Part shown: piece after piece, positions 51,304-61,212 of the stretch
Layout of the letters: every line of letters starts with the position of its first letter
Position numbering within the stretch: the first letter of the stretch is position 1
Assembly: GCA_014654165.1 (NCBI GenBank)
Contig: JACWDK010000002.1
Span: forward strand, 1-64,000
Source of the DNA: Pelagibacterales bacterium SAG-MED13
Lineage (GTDB): Bacteria; Pseudomonadota; Alphaproteobacteria; Pelagibacterales; Pelagibacteraceae
DNA length: 64,000 nucleotides
Direction of reading: 5' to 3'
Translations under genes and position numbers: made by a program
The notes under the pieces: model-generated
What the model saw: only the letters and a program-made list of their open reading frames with translations
Databases searched by the model: none
What the model was told of the DNA's origin: nothing

Positions 51304-52629
51304 TTAGCTCCAAGGAAATGGACTGTTCGAAGTAGGGTGCAACTCACCCTTCTCGTAGCGGTTGAATCTAAATGGCTTTAATAAATCACTCTCTTGACCT
51401 AAAATTTCTTTTGCAACAAGTTCTCCGACGCCAATCATTTTATAACCGTGATTAGCATCTGCTATCATATAAACATTGTCTAAAAATCTATCAAAAATTG
51501 GAAAAGAATCTGGAGTCATACATCCAAGTCCACCAGAAGGTCCTTTTCTATATAAATCAGACTTTCCCTCAAATCTTTTTTGACAATGCGCTAAGGCTGA
51601 ACACCACATATCATTGAATGCTTCAGTTGTTTGATATTCTGGAGACTTTATTCCATAAGGGTCTACATTTACCTCATCGAAATGTTTATCCACTATATAA
51701 GGTGATGTGCCTCCTTGAACACCTAAACCTTCTATATCTGGCTTGTAATAAATTCCCCAAATTTTATCAGTAATTAAGTTTTTTGTTTTATCAGAATATA
51801 ATGGAGCAGTAGAGTCCACATGAATTACAGGAGGTTGTTTGCCGTCATTTGTTTTTAAAAAGTCTGGTTCTACTCCAATAACTCCCTCTTGTAACATCCA
51901 ATATTTCCACATATCAGTCTCATGAAATCTTCCACCTTCATCTTTTATCCATGCAGTTTTTGGAAGTTCAAGCATGTTCCAAAAGTCTCTTACCCATGGT
52001 CCTGCACCCACAACTACTTGTTCACATTCTATTGAACCCCTGTTAGTTTCAACTCCTGTTACTGCTTTACTGTTGCTGCCTCTTTTAAATCCGGTAACTT
52101 TAATTCCTTTAATAATCTCAACTCCATTTAATACTGATTTTTTTTCAAGAGCTTTAATCGAATCTTTGTTAAATGCATACCCTCCCTTTTTTTCATGAAG
52201 TACAGATGTTATCCCTAGTGCTTGCCAATCATCAAACATACCCTTCATGTATTTCATGCAATCTTTTTCACCTTCAATGAATTCTGATTCGTAACCTATC
52301 GCTTTTTGTTGCTCATAAATCGTTGAAACATCCTTATGCATTACTTCTGGTGATATTTGCAAATATCCAACTGCATTGTATTTAAATGCTTTTGGATCAC
52401 TTTCCCAAACCGAGACTGAATGAGCCATTAATTCTCTCATCGCTGGCTGAAAGTAATTATTTCTAACTACTCCACACGCAATTCCACTTGCTCCTGCAGC
52501 TGTATCGTCTTTTTCTAATACTACTATATCGCCAGGATTTTTATATGTTTCTGAAAGTTTCCAAGCAGTACTCAATCCATGAATTCCTCCACCAATTATT
52601 ACTACTTTAGCTTTTGTCGGTAATGACAT
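51304..52629 (-). CDS. FAD-dependent oxidoreductase, DAO/sarcosine oxidase beta-like
   Basis: VVIIGGGIHGLSTAWKLSE, VLEKDDTAAGASGIACGVVRNNY, GPSGGLGCMTPDSFPIFDR. Confidence 0.85.
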   Translation of the reverse strand: MSLPTKAKVVIIGGGIHGLSTAWKLSETYKNPGDIVVLEKDDTAAGASGIACGVVRNNYFQPAMRELMAHSVSVWESDPKAFKYNAVGYLQISPEVMHKDVSTIYEQQKAIGYESEFIEGEKDCMKYMKGMFDDWQALGITSVLHEKKGGYAFNKDSIKALEKKSVLNGVEIIKGIKVTGFKRGSNSKAVTGVETNRGSIECEQVVVGAGPWVRDFWNMLELPKTAWIKDEGGRFHETDMWKYWMLQEGVIGVEPDFLKTNDGKQPPVIHVDSTAPLYSDKTKNLITDKIWGIYYKPDIEGLGVQGGTSPYIVDKHFDEVNVDPYGIKSPEYQTTEAFNDMWCSALAHCQKRFEGKSDLYRKGPSGGLGCMTPDSFPIFDRFLDNVYMIADANHGYKMIGVGELVAKEILGQESDLLKPFRFNRYEKGELHPTSNSPFPWS

Positions 52630-52721
52630 GTTGTGAACTTTATTTTTAGTGAAAGTTAAATATATAATTTTTTATATATATAAAAAATATAAGTAATAAT
52701 TATATTGATATAAATATTTAC

Positions 52722-53072
52722 TCAGAAACTTAGATTTTTCAAGGTTTGAAGATATAGATTAAATTCATCAATAAAAGATTTACTTGGTCTTATAAATTTT
52801 TTTCTTTGATCATTTAAGGCTTTTTCTAAATAAAAGAATCCTTTTTCACAAGCCTCATTAATCATTAGAGCTGATTTAGGTCTGGATGTTTTAAATAATT
52901 TGGTTTTCAATTCCTCAACTGTTAAATGTTCTTCATATTTAAATGCATGCATTACTAGCAACATCATATGATAATGAGATGGTGATTTTCTAAAAAAGTA
53001 ATTACTAGACATGTGAGATAGTTTCATTTGATCTTCCCAAAACTCTAATAAATCTTTAGTAGTTTTAGTCAT
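52722..53072 (-). CDS. Possible MarR-like winged-helix regulator
   Basis: LTVEELKTKLFKTSRPKSALMINEACEKGFFYLEKALNDQRKKFIRPSKSFIDEF resembles HTH followed by a wing (DxRxKxIxPSxxG-like). Confidence 0.5.
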   Translation of the reverse strand: MTKTTKDLLEFWEDQMKLSHMSSNYFFRKSPSHYHMMLLVMHAFKYEEHLTVEELKTKLFKTSRPKSALMINEACEKGFFYLEKALNDQRKKFIRPSKSFIDEFNLYLQTLKNLSF

Positions 53073-55412
53073 TTAAGACCTGACCCTAGTTTTTTTCGGG
53101 TCAAAATGTGGAAAAGGAACTACCTTGGCTGAAATTCTTTTTTGGTGACCATCAATTTTACCAACTTCTACTTCTGTTCCTACTTCAGAATATTGACTAT
53201 CAATTCTACATAAAGCAATGTTTTTATCTAATTTAGTTGATAAACATCCACTTGTAATAATGCCAATTTGTGATCTTCCAAAATGAACACAATCTCCATG
53301 ACCAGAAGGCTCTTTACCAATTAACTCCAACCCTACTAATTTTTTTTGTGGATTTTCCTTTCTTTCTATAAGAATCTTTTTACCTATAAAATCTTCCTCT
53401 TTGGATTTAAGAGGTACTGCAAAACCAATTCCAGCTTCAAATGGATCTTGCTGGCCATCAAATTCATTTCCAAATAAAACTAATCCAGCTTCTATCCTTA
53501 ATTTATCTAATGCTGCAAATCCAGCGGGAATCAATCCTTCATCTTTTCCAGCTTCCATTAGTTTGTCCCAAATTTTTGGAGCATCTTTTGGATGACACCA
53601 AACCTCATATCCTAACTCACCTGTGTATCCAGTTCTTGAAACAATTAAAGGAATGCCTTGAAGTTCTTCTAGCCTACAAATTGTAAATCTGAACCATTCT
53701 AATTCACTAATGGAGGGTTGAGTTGGAGGTGAAAATATTAATTTTTTTAAAATTTCTCTACTTTTTGGTCCTTGAACAGATACGTTGCTAATTTGGTCAG
53801 TTGAATTTTTGATACTTACTTTAAAGTTCATTTTTTTTGCCACTTTTTTCAACCATTCACCAGCATATTCATCCCCACAAATCCACCTAAATCCTGTTTC
53901 ATTTAATCTAAAAAGTGTACCATCGTCAAACATCATTCCGTTTTCATAACACATTGCTGAATAAACAACTTGGCCTACAGATAATTTTTTAACATTTCTA
54001 GTTAAAGAAAAATTCATTAATTCTTCTGCATCTGGCCCAATTATTTCAAATTTTCTTAAAGAGGAAAGGTCAATTAAAACAGCATTTTCTCTACATGCAT
54101 TATATTCTTCAACTACTCCATGTTTAGTATAATCATTAGGTAGCCAAAAACCTCTAGCATCAATAAAGTTTCTAGTTAACTTTGATGTTTTTTCATAAAA
54201 ACCAGAATTTCTAGTTAATTTTTTTTCTGAGTCAGTTTTCATTCTAAATGCGAAAGATTTTGAAAATTGTTTTTTTTTATCATAAGTTCTAACAAAAATA
54301 TCAGTTGGATTCCATGAATTACATGGATCTATGTCACTTGGACAAGCTGTAGTACCTATTGTTAAATCTTTAAGAGCTCTAAACATTACATAATCCCCAG
54401 GTCTAGCATAAGACTCATCAGAGATAACAGAGTTAGATCCAGTTGCTGAAGTGTTAAAAAACAGATTTATAGCATGCCAACCTTTTTGTTTTTGTACTCC
54501 ATATTTATTCATCGAATTTGTTAAATTGTCTGAACAATTAGGATGGCCAAAATAACCAGCGTCTTCATAATATTTTGATGTACAAGCTAAATTGAAAGTA
54601 TCGTGCTTTCCCACTGTATCTCTTATTACTTCAACTAATGGTTCATGGTCTGTATCATAAAATTTCGAAAATAAACCTGGTCCAGGAAATGTATTGCCCA
54701 TGAATGTTCTTGTAGTTTGCCAATCCAGACCTTTTTCAATTCCTTTATCAAGTTTTCTTGTATCAAACGCTACAAAGTCGGAACACTGTCTTCCGGCAGG
54801 ACTAATGATTTGAATATAGTCACCTTCTTTAACCTGATATGAAATACAAGTTTGTCTATTAATATTTTGTTCATAATTAGGGTCATATACTGGGTCAGGA
54901 ATTATAGATAATTCTTTATCGGTATTAATTTTGTTTCTTTTAATGAAAATTGTTAAATCGCCTGAGGGGTTTTGATCACTAACTAACATTTTATTATTAG
55001 GTGCTGCAAATATTGAATAACACTTATCTTTAGATTTCAATTTTATCTTTTCACCACTTGGAGCATCTTTATCAAAGACTACAGAAGATTTTGATTTTTC
55101 TATATCTAAATTTCTTTTTTTTAATTGATAGTTTGTGATTAGAGTACTTTCATCTTTATTTTTTAAAATTTCTTTAATTAAATTAAATTTGTTATTTTCT
55201 TTTAGACCCAAAATTCCTAATTCAGATTTACCCTCCTTATTAAAACAAGTTATTTCACAAATTTGGTTTCCTTCATCATTAATAACTTCGATTTCATCAT
55301 CTGGATAAATTTGAAGACCAGTTAAACCTCCTGCATTAAGCACATGTCTTTCAACCCCAGGTGGTAATACATTTAATCCTGGTTCTTTAATATCTAGAGT
55401 TGTTTGCGACAT
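53073..55412 (-). CDS. tdm: DUF1989-GcvT fusion, trimethylamine N-oxide demethylase (Tdm)-like
   Basis: N-terminal urea carboxylase-associated/DUF1989 region (SPAGRQCSDFVAFDTRKLDKG...GHPNCSDNLTNSM) fused to GcvT (SLRKFEIIGPDAEELMNFSLTRNV, VSRTGYTGELGYEVWC, GLIPAGFAALDKLRIEAGL). Confidence 0.85.
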   Translation of the reverse strand: MSQTTLDIKEPGLNVLPPGVERHVLNAGGLTGLQIYPDDEIEVINDEGNQICEITCFNKEGKSELGILGLKENNKFNLIKEILKNKDESTLITNYQLKKRNLDIEKSKSSVVFDKDAPSGEKIKLKSKDKCYSIFAAPNNKMLVSDQNPSGDLTIFIKRNKINTDKELSIIPDPVYDPNYEQNINRQTCISYQVKEGDYIQIISPAGRQCSDFVAFDTRKLDKGIEKGLDWQTTRTFMGNTFPGPGLFSKFYDTDHEPLVEVIRDTVGKHDTFNLACTSKYYEDAGYFGHPNCSDNLTNSMNKYGVQKQKGWHAINLFFNTSATGSNSVISDESYARPGDYVMFRALKDLTIGTTACPSDIDPCNSWNPTDIFVRTYDKKKQFSKSFAFRMKTDSEKKLTRNSGFYEKTSKLTRNFIDARGFWLPNDYTKHGVVEEYNACRENAVLIDLSSLRKFEIIGPDAEELMNFSLTRNVKKLSVGQVVYSAMCYENGMMFDDGTLFRLNETGFRWICGDEYAGEWLKKVAKKMNFKVSIKNSTDQISNVSVQGPKSREILKKLIFSPPTQPSISELEWFRFTICRLEELQGIPLIVSRTGYTGELGYEVWCHPKDAPKIWDKLMEAGKDEGLIPAGFAALDKLRIEAGLVLFGNEFDGQQDPFEAGIGFAVPLKSKEEDFIGKKILIERKENPQKKLVGLELIGKEPSGHGDCVHFGRSQIGIITSGCLSTKLDKNIALCRIDSQYSEVGTEVEVGKIDGHQKRISAKVVPFPHFDPKKTRVRS

Positions 55413-55451
55413 TTTTTTAATTTAAATCAATATTATATAAATATCTAGGTG

Positions 55452-55480
55452 TTGACTATCATTTTACTTAGGCTCATACT
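55452..55480 (+). promoter_or_regulatory. Sigma70-like promoter for the tmoX-like gene
   Basis: TTGACT - 17 nt - CATACT, 31 bp upstream of the 55511 ATG. Confidence 0.5.
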
Positions 55481-55510
55481 ACTGGACTTAATATTAAGAA
55501 AGGGGAAAAA

Positions 55511-56455
55511 ATGCGAAAATTAATATCTATATTATCAGCAGTGATAATCTCTGTAGTAAGTTTTGCAGGGTTATCTAATGCAGATAGTAAAAAACCTATC
55601 GTTATTCCAACCCATAACTGGTCTAGCCAGATTGTTATGGCCTACGTAATAGGTGGAATAATGGAAGACATGGGAAATAACGTAAAATACGTTAATGCTG
55701 ACTCTCAAGCAGTTTATGAGTCAATCAGAATTGGTGACGTTTCTATATCTCACGAGGTATGGGAATCTGCTTTTGGTAAATCATTTACAACGGCATTAGA
55801 CAAAGGTGGTTTATTAGACTGGGGTGATCATGAGGCTAGAACTCTAGAAGATATGGGCTATCCAAACTGGGTTGCTGAAAAGGGTTTATGCCCTGGACTA
55901 CCAGACTGGACTGCTTTAAAAAATCCTGACTGTGCTAAAAACTTTACAACACCTGACTCTCCAGATGGAAAAGGAAGAATGTTGGAAGGTCCACAAACTT
56001 GGCATGGTGACCTCATCCCTCAAAGAGTTGATGCTTTAGGTTTAGGAGATCTTTGGTGGGTTAAATTTGCTGGAAGTGCAGACGCACTATGGGCAGAATT
56101 GTCTGCAGCTGAAAAAGAAGGAAGAGGAACAATCATCTTTAACTGGACACCAAACTTTACAGATGGTGCTGGTTTTACATTTATAGACTTTCCTCCATAT
56201 ACAGCTGGTTGTAGACCAGAAGATGGTGGAGATGGAAAATGTGGATCTCCAGATGGATATTTGAAAAAGGCAGTTAATGCTGACTTTCCAAAAACTCATC
56301 CAGATGCAGCAGCTATGTTTAAAAAACTTTCTTTTACAACAAGTCAAATTGGTGCAATGGCAGCTTTAGTTGATGTTGACAAAATGACTCACGAAGATGC
56401 AGCGAAAGCATGGTTAAAAAAGAATAAGAAAGTTTGGAAAGCTTTTACTAAATAA
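55511..56455 (+). CDS. tmoX: Periplasmic binding protein, OpuAC/glycine betaine-type, TmoX-like
   Basis: Signal peptide; PIVIPTHNWSSQIVMAYVIGGIMEDMG, aromatic-rich ligand site; near tmoW/tmoV-like and tdm/tmm-like genes. Confidence 0.7.
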   Translation: MRKLISILSAVIISVVSFAGLSNADSKKPIVIPTHNWSSQIVMAYVIGGIMEDMGNNVKYVNADSQAVYESIRIGDVSISHEVWESAFGKSFTTALDKGGLLDWGDHEARTLEDMGYPNWVAEKGLCPGLPDWTALKNPDCAKNFTTPDSPDGKGRMLEGPQTWHGDLIPQRVDALGLGDLWWVKFAGSADALWAELSAAEKEGRGTIIFNWTPNFTDGAGFTFIDFPPYTAGCRPEDGGDGKCGSPDGYLKKAVNADFPKTHPDAAAMFKKLSFTTSQIGAMAALVDVDKMTHEDAAKAWLKKNKKVWKAFTK

Positions 56456-56479
56456 AGTTTAAAGGCTTTATAATCTTTA

Positions 56480-56508
56480 AATCTCTCCCAACAATGTTGG
56501 GGGAGATT
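56480..56508 (+). terminator. Rho-independent terminator after tmoX-like gene
   Basis: AATCTCTCCCAAC-AAT-GTTGGGGGAGATT followed by a T-tract. Confidence 0.88.
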
Positions 56509-56528
56509 TTTTTTTAAGATAAAATTAA

Positions 56529-56990
56529 ATGATTAAATATTTTTTTTATTTACTGATAAGTTTATTATTTTTTAATCAAACTTTTGCTCAAGATGTAAGT
56601 ATAAAAGAAAATATTGATCTAGAGTTTTTTTGTGATCTAGAAAAAAAAATAATCAAGAACTCAGAATATAACTATCAAACTTTTTTAGCTAAAGATTTAA
56701 AAAAAAAAAATTTAGATAAATTTCAAATTTTATCGGAAAAACCAAAGACACTTTTTATAAAAGGTTTATCATCATTTCTTTCGGAGTCATCAAAATTAAG
56801 TGTCAAAATTGTAAATAAGGATGTAGTTTTATTTAAAGCAATTGATCAAAGAAATAATTATTCAGAGTCAGGTATTATCACAAGAAAAACAGGAGAACTA
56901 ATTCATGAAATCACTAAAAATATTAAAAGTGAAAATTCTGAAAAATATATCTCAATTTATTCATGCAAAAAATATGACAAAAAAGTATAA
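56529..56990 (+). CDS. Exported hypothetical protein
   Basis: 153 aa; N-terminal signal peptide (FFYLLISLLFFNQTFAQ). Confidence 0.55.
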   Translation: MIKYFFYLLISLLFFNQTFAQDVSIKENIDLEFFCDLEKKIIKNSEYNYQTFLAKDLKKKNLDKFQILSEKPKTLFIKGLSSFLSESSKLSVKIVNKDVVLFKAIDQRNNYSESGIITRKTGELIHEITKNIKSENSEKYISIYSCKKYDKKV

Positions 56991-57024
56991 TTTTTTTTTA
57001 AATTATTTTGTGTAAAATATTATT

Positions 57025-57402
57025 ATGAAAAAATATTTCTTAAGCATAATTTTAAGCTTATTAATTTCATCAATTGCATTAGCAAGAAGCACAGGATGTA
57101 AAGAAGGAAATTGTGAAAATGGTTTTGGTAAATGGGTTTATACAGATAAAACTACTTACGAAGGAGAATGGGTAGACACAAAAAAAAATGGTCAAGGAGT
57201 TGAAACATGGCCTAATGGGTACATTTATAAAGGTGAATTCAAAAACAGTGAGTGGAGTGGAATAGGTGTTTTAACTTTTCCTGATGGCTCAACTTACGAA
57301 GGAGAATGGGTTAAAGGATTTATGAATGGTAAAGGCACTTTTACTTCATCAGATAGAACCCAGAAATCTGGCACATGGAAAAATGGAAAATTACAAGAAT
57401 AA
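57025..57402 (+). CDS. Exported MORN-repeat protein
   Basis: Signal peptide plus MORN repeats: YEGEWVDTKKNGQGVETWPNG, YKGEFKNSEWSGIGVLTFPDG, YEGEWVKGFMNGKGTF. Confidence 0.85.
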   Translation: MKKYFLSIILSLLISSIALARSTGCKEGNCENGFGKWVYTDKTTYEGEWVDTKKNGQGVETWPNGYIYKGEFKNSEWSGIGVLTFPDGSTYEGEWVKGFMNGKGTFTSSDRTQKSGTWKNGKLQE

Positions 57403-57954
57403 ATGTCAAAAGAAAATTATATAAATAAAATTAAGGAATTACCAGAAACTATAAAACAGTTTGGTGGTTTAGTAATGATACTCTTAATAATAATTTCTTG
57501 TTTTTTTGTTTTAAATATAAAGTTTGGTGGAGGAGATGAGCTAGTAAGAAAGATGAAATTAGAAGAGGAAAGAATTGCCAAAGAAAAAAAATTAAGTGAA
57601 TTAATTTCAAAACTACCATCTGGAATTTTGGTAACTTTTGATGGTACAGATCATTATAAATTAACAGATGAAGTATATGAACAAGTCTGTAAGGCAACAA
57701 AACTAATTCCTCAACGGGCAATTATGGGAGCAAATTTTTTAAATTTCAGAGCTCATGAAATTTACACAATCAATGGAAATAAAATTGATGAAACTTTTGT
57801 TAAATGGGATGTTGAAAAAAATAAATGTTTTGCTGGCTTTACTGTAAGTGGAGATAACGTTGGGGTTAATGAGTCGATAACTGTTAGCGGAGAAGCATTA
57901 AGTTTTTTGAGCACAGGAATTGATACTAGAGTTTATTTTATTAAAAACTTTTAA
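57403..57954 (+). CDS. Membrane-anchored hypothetical protein
   Basis: One N-terminal TM segment (LVMILLIIISCFFVLNI); starts directly after the MORN gene stop. Confidence 0.6.
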   Translation: MSKENYINKIKELPETIKQFGGLVMILLIIISCFFVLNIKFGGGDELVRKMKLEEERIAKEKKLSELISKLPSGILVTFDGTDHYKLTDEVYEQVCKATKLIPQRAIMGANFLNFRAHEIYTINGNKIDETFVKWDVEKNKCFAGFTVSGDNVGVNESITVSGEALSFLSTGIDTRVYFIKNF

Positions 57955-58019
57955 GGGGGAAAATAAAAATATTATGGATTTAATTTTATCTTAATTTCAT
58001 ATAACTTAATCAATAATTT

Positions 58020-59048
58020 ATGTCTGAGCCAGTAATCAAATGTGAAAATGTTTATAAAATTTTTGGAGCAAATGCTCAAAAAATGCTTCAAGACTCAAAT
58101 GGTAATGTTGATGCTAAAACCTTTCAAGAAAATGGTTGCATTGTTGGGGTGAACAATGCTTCTTTTGAAGTTTCAAAAGGAGAGATGTTGGTTGTTATGG
58201 GCTTATCTGGTTCAGGTAAATCAACTTTATTAAGATGTATCTCACGTTTAACAGATGCAACAGGCGGTAAAATCTTCATAGAGGGTCAGGACTTGTTACA
58301 ACTAAATAATAAAGATCTAATAAATCTTAGAAGAAATAAAATGGGAATGGTTTTTCAAAGCTTTGCTTTGCTCCCACACAAAACTGTTGTTGAGAATATA
58401 GCTTTTCCACTTCAGATCAAAGGAATTAAGACTGAAGACAGCATTAGTAAAGCAATGGATATGGTTAAACTAGTTGGTCTTGACGGTAGAGAAAACTATT
58501 TTCCTAGAGAACTTTCAGGAGGACAACAACAAAGAGTAGGTATTGCAAGATCTTTAGCGGTTGAGCCTGATATTTGGTTTTTAGATGAGCCTTTTTCAGC
58601 TTTGGATCCATTAATTAGAAAAGAGATGCAAGACGAGTTTTTAAGACTTCAAGACAAGTTACAAAAAACAATTATGTTTATTACACATGATTTTGATGAG
58701 GCTTTAAAACTTGCTGACAGAATTGCAATTATGAAAGACGGTATAATTGAGCAATTAGATACACCTGCCAATATTGTTTTAAAACCAGCTACGGAATATG
58801 TCAGAAAATTTACTGAAGAAGTACCAAGAGAAAAAGTTTTATTGATTAAGGATGTCATGGAGTCATCCAAAGATAATTTAGGTGACTTAAAAGTCTCAAA
58901 AGATGAAATCATAGAGAGTGTTGCAGAAAAAATTCTTACGCAAGAAAAACCAGTTGCTGTAATTAATGAAAACAATGAAATAATAGGCTCTATTAATCCA
59001 ACCAAAATTATCAATACAGTTTTTGGAGGAAGAAAAAATAATAATTAA
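58020..59048 (+). CDS. tmoW: ABC transporter ATPase, quaternary-amine type (OpuAA/TmoW-like)
   Basis: GLSGSGKST, LSGGQQQRVGIARSLAVEPDIWFLDEPFSALDPL, CBS-like C-terminus. Confidence 0.85.
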   Translation: MSEPVIKCENVYKIFGANAQKMLQDSNGNVDAKTFQENGCIVGVNNASFEVSKGEMLVVMGLSGSGKSTLLRCISRLTDATGGKIFIEGQDLLQLNNKDLINLRRNKMGMVFQSFALLPHKTVVENIAFPLQIKGIKTEDSISKAMDMVKLVGLDGRENYFPRELSGGQQQRVGIARSLAVEPDIWFLDEPFSALDPLIRKEMQDEFLRLQDKLQKTIMFITHDFDEALKLADRIAIMKDGIIEQLDTPANIVLKPATEYVRKFTEEVPREKVLLIKDVMESSKDNLGDLKVSKDEIIESVAEKILTQEKPVAVINENNEIIGSINPTKIINTVFGGRKNNN

Positions 59049-59051
59049 ATT

Positions 59052-61205
59052 ATGGAGCTTTTAAAAAAATATCCAAAAACTTTTCAATGGTTATTCTTAT
59101 TAATTGTTTTCTTTACTTTATGTTTTGCAATTGATGTTCCTGAAACATATAAGTTTATTAGGGGACAAGCAGAATTTATAAAAGACCCAAATCAAAGTAG
59201 TTATATATTTTTAGGTAAAGAAGTTAGATATTATGCTTTTGATGTCTTCTGGAGATTGCCCCCATTGCTAGGATGGTTACCTATTTGGATAAATGATTCA
59301 TTATTTTTCCTAATGAATGAATGGATGCCCATTGAAGTTTGGAATGAAGATACTCAGGAATTCAAATCTAGACCATTAGTTCTACAAATAAGTAGAAATT
59401 TAACTGCCTTTATGACTTTTTTAATAGAATTAATAAGAGAGATATTATTAGGAGGTCTTGAAACTATAGTGGCATTTACTAGTTGGGATTGGATAGACAA
59501 AAACCCATGGGCTGAACTTCCCGGATTACCCTGGACTATTGTTGCAGCAGGTGCAGCATTGCTTTCTTATAAGCTAAGCGGTAAGGGTCTAGCTTTGTTT
59601 GCAGGCTTAACTATGGTTTACATTTCTGTGTTTGGTCAATGGAAACCTTCTATGCAAACTCTTTCATTTATATTAGTTGCTGCCCCATTATCATTTTTTT
59701 TTGGATTAGGACTGGGGATAGCAGCTTTTAAAAGTAAACGTGTAGAAAAAGCTTTATATCCAATATTGCTAGTGATGCAAACAATGCCACAATACGCTGT
59801 ATTAGTTCCTGCATTAGTTCTTTTTGGAGTAGGTGACCATGCTGCTGTAATTATTACTATGGTTGTAGCTATACCACCGATGATATTATTAACTCTATTA
59901 GGTCTAAGAGCAGTGCCCCCAGAGGTTATTGAAGCAGGCAGGATGAGTGGATGTAATAATTTTCAATTAATGTTTAAAGTATTAATTCCAACTGCTAGGA
60001 GAGATATTTTAATTGGAGTTAATCAAGTCATCATGGTGTGTTTTTCAATGGCGGTTATTTCAGCTTTTATTGGAGCAAAAGGTTTAGGATTCAATCTATT
60101 ATTAGCACTAAACCAATTAAATATTGGATTAGCCTTGGAGGCGGGCTTATGTATAAGTTTAATTGCAATTCTTTTAGATAAAATGTCTTTAGCGTGGGCA
60201 AATAAACAAACAGATTATTTTGGTAATCTTACCTTCTATCAAAGAAACAAAAATCTTTTATTTTTTGTTTTTATATTTATCATTGGAATAACATTAGCCT
60301 ATATTGGAACTTTTTTATTCAAAGATACTTTTAATTATTTATTTGAAATTCCACATAACAAAGGGATATCAACTGCTGATTTTTGGAATAAAGGAGTAGA
60401 TTGGATTTTTGACACTTTCTTTGTATATATCAAGGCATTCAACACATGGTTGATACAAGATGTACTTCAGCCAATGAGAGCACTATATTTAAGAATGCCT
60501 GCAATCGCTACAATAGTTTTGGTTGTTGGTGCGGGATATTTGATTGGTGGCTTACGTTCAGCATTGGTAGTTTGTGCTTTAACATTATTTATTGCATTTA
60601 GCCCTTGGTGGGATAGAGCTTTAGTCACGGCATATATGGCAACTTTTGGAGTTATAGTTTCTTGTATCATTGGATTTACCGTAGGAACTTTATGTTTTCA
60701 AAATAAACATTCAGCAAACTTTATGTTGGGCGTTTGTGATATTTTTCAAACGTTTCCGTCTTTTGTGTATTTAATTCCAGTAATGATGTTATTTGGCATA
60801 ACAGACACATCTGTACTTATTGCAGTTATAGTTTATGCAACGATACCTGCTACAAGATATACAATTGAAGGACTAAGAAGTGTTCCAGCTGGTCTACATG
60901 ATGCAGCAACAATGTCGGGTGTAAATAAATTTCAAAGATTGACTAAAATCGAATTTCCTTTAGCATTTCCACATATGATGCTTGGTATAAATCAAACGAT
61001 TGTATTTGCTTTATTCATGGTAATTATTGGGGCGTTTATTGGAACAGAAGATCTAGGTCAATATATATTAAAAGCATTATCAGATAAAAAAGGTGCTGGA
61101 ATTGGATTAACACTTGGTATCTGTGTAGCTTTCATAGCTTTAATATTTGATAATTTGATTAGAGCTTATGTTCAAAAAAGAAAAAAACACCTAGGTATCG
61201 ATTAA
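59052..61205 (+). CDS. tmoV: ABC transporter permease with two tandem BPD_transp domains (ProW/TmoV-like)
   Basis: Two EAA-type loops: EAGRMSGCNNFQLMFKVLIPTARRDILIGVNQ and DAATMSGVNKFQRLTKIEFPLAFPHMMLGINQ. Confidence 0.85.
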   Translation: MELLKKYPKTFQWLFLLIVFFTLCFAIDVPETYKFIRGQAEFIKDPNQSSYIFLGKEVRYYAFDVFWRLPPLLGWLPIWINDSLFFLMNEWMPIEVWNEDTQEFKSRPLVLQISRNLTAFMTFLIELIREILLGGLETIVAFTSWDWIDKNPWAELPGLPWTIVAAGAALLSYKLSGKGLALFAGLTMVYISVFGQWKPSMQTLSFILVAAPLSFFFGLGLGIAAFKSKRVEKALYPILLVMQTMPQYAVLVPALVLFGVGDHAAVIITMVVAIPPMILLTLLGLRAVPPEVIEAGRMSGCNNFQLMFKVLIPTARRDILIGVNQVIMVCFSMAVISAFIGAKGLGFNLLLALNQLNIGLALEAGLCISLIAILLDKMSLAWANKQTDYFGNLTFYQRNKNLLFFVFIFIIGITLAYIGTFLFKDTFNYLFEIPHNKGISTADFWNKGVDWIFDTFFVYIKAFNTWLIQDVLQPMRALYLRMPAIATIVLVVGAGYLIGGLRSALVVCALTLFIAFSPWWDRALVTAYMATFGVIVSCIIGFTVGTLCFQNKHSANFMLGVCDIFQTFPSFVYLIPVMMLFGITDTSVLIAVIVYATIPATRYTIEGLRSVPAGLHDAATMSGVNKFQRLTKIEFPLAFPHMMLGINQTIVFALFMVIIGAFIGTEDLGQYILKALSDKKGAGIGLTLGICVAFIALIFDNLIRAYVQKRKKHLGID

Positions 61206-61212
61206 TCTAAGA

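Noticed and set aside
53401-53686. Overlapping 64- and 81-aa plus-strand ORFs inside tdm
   Set aside because: Both antisense to the conserved GcvT domain; no support as genes.
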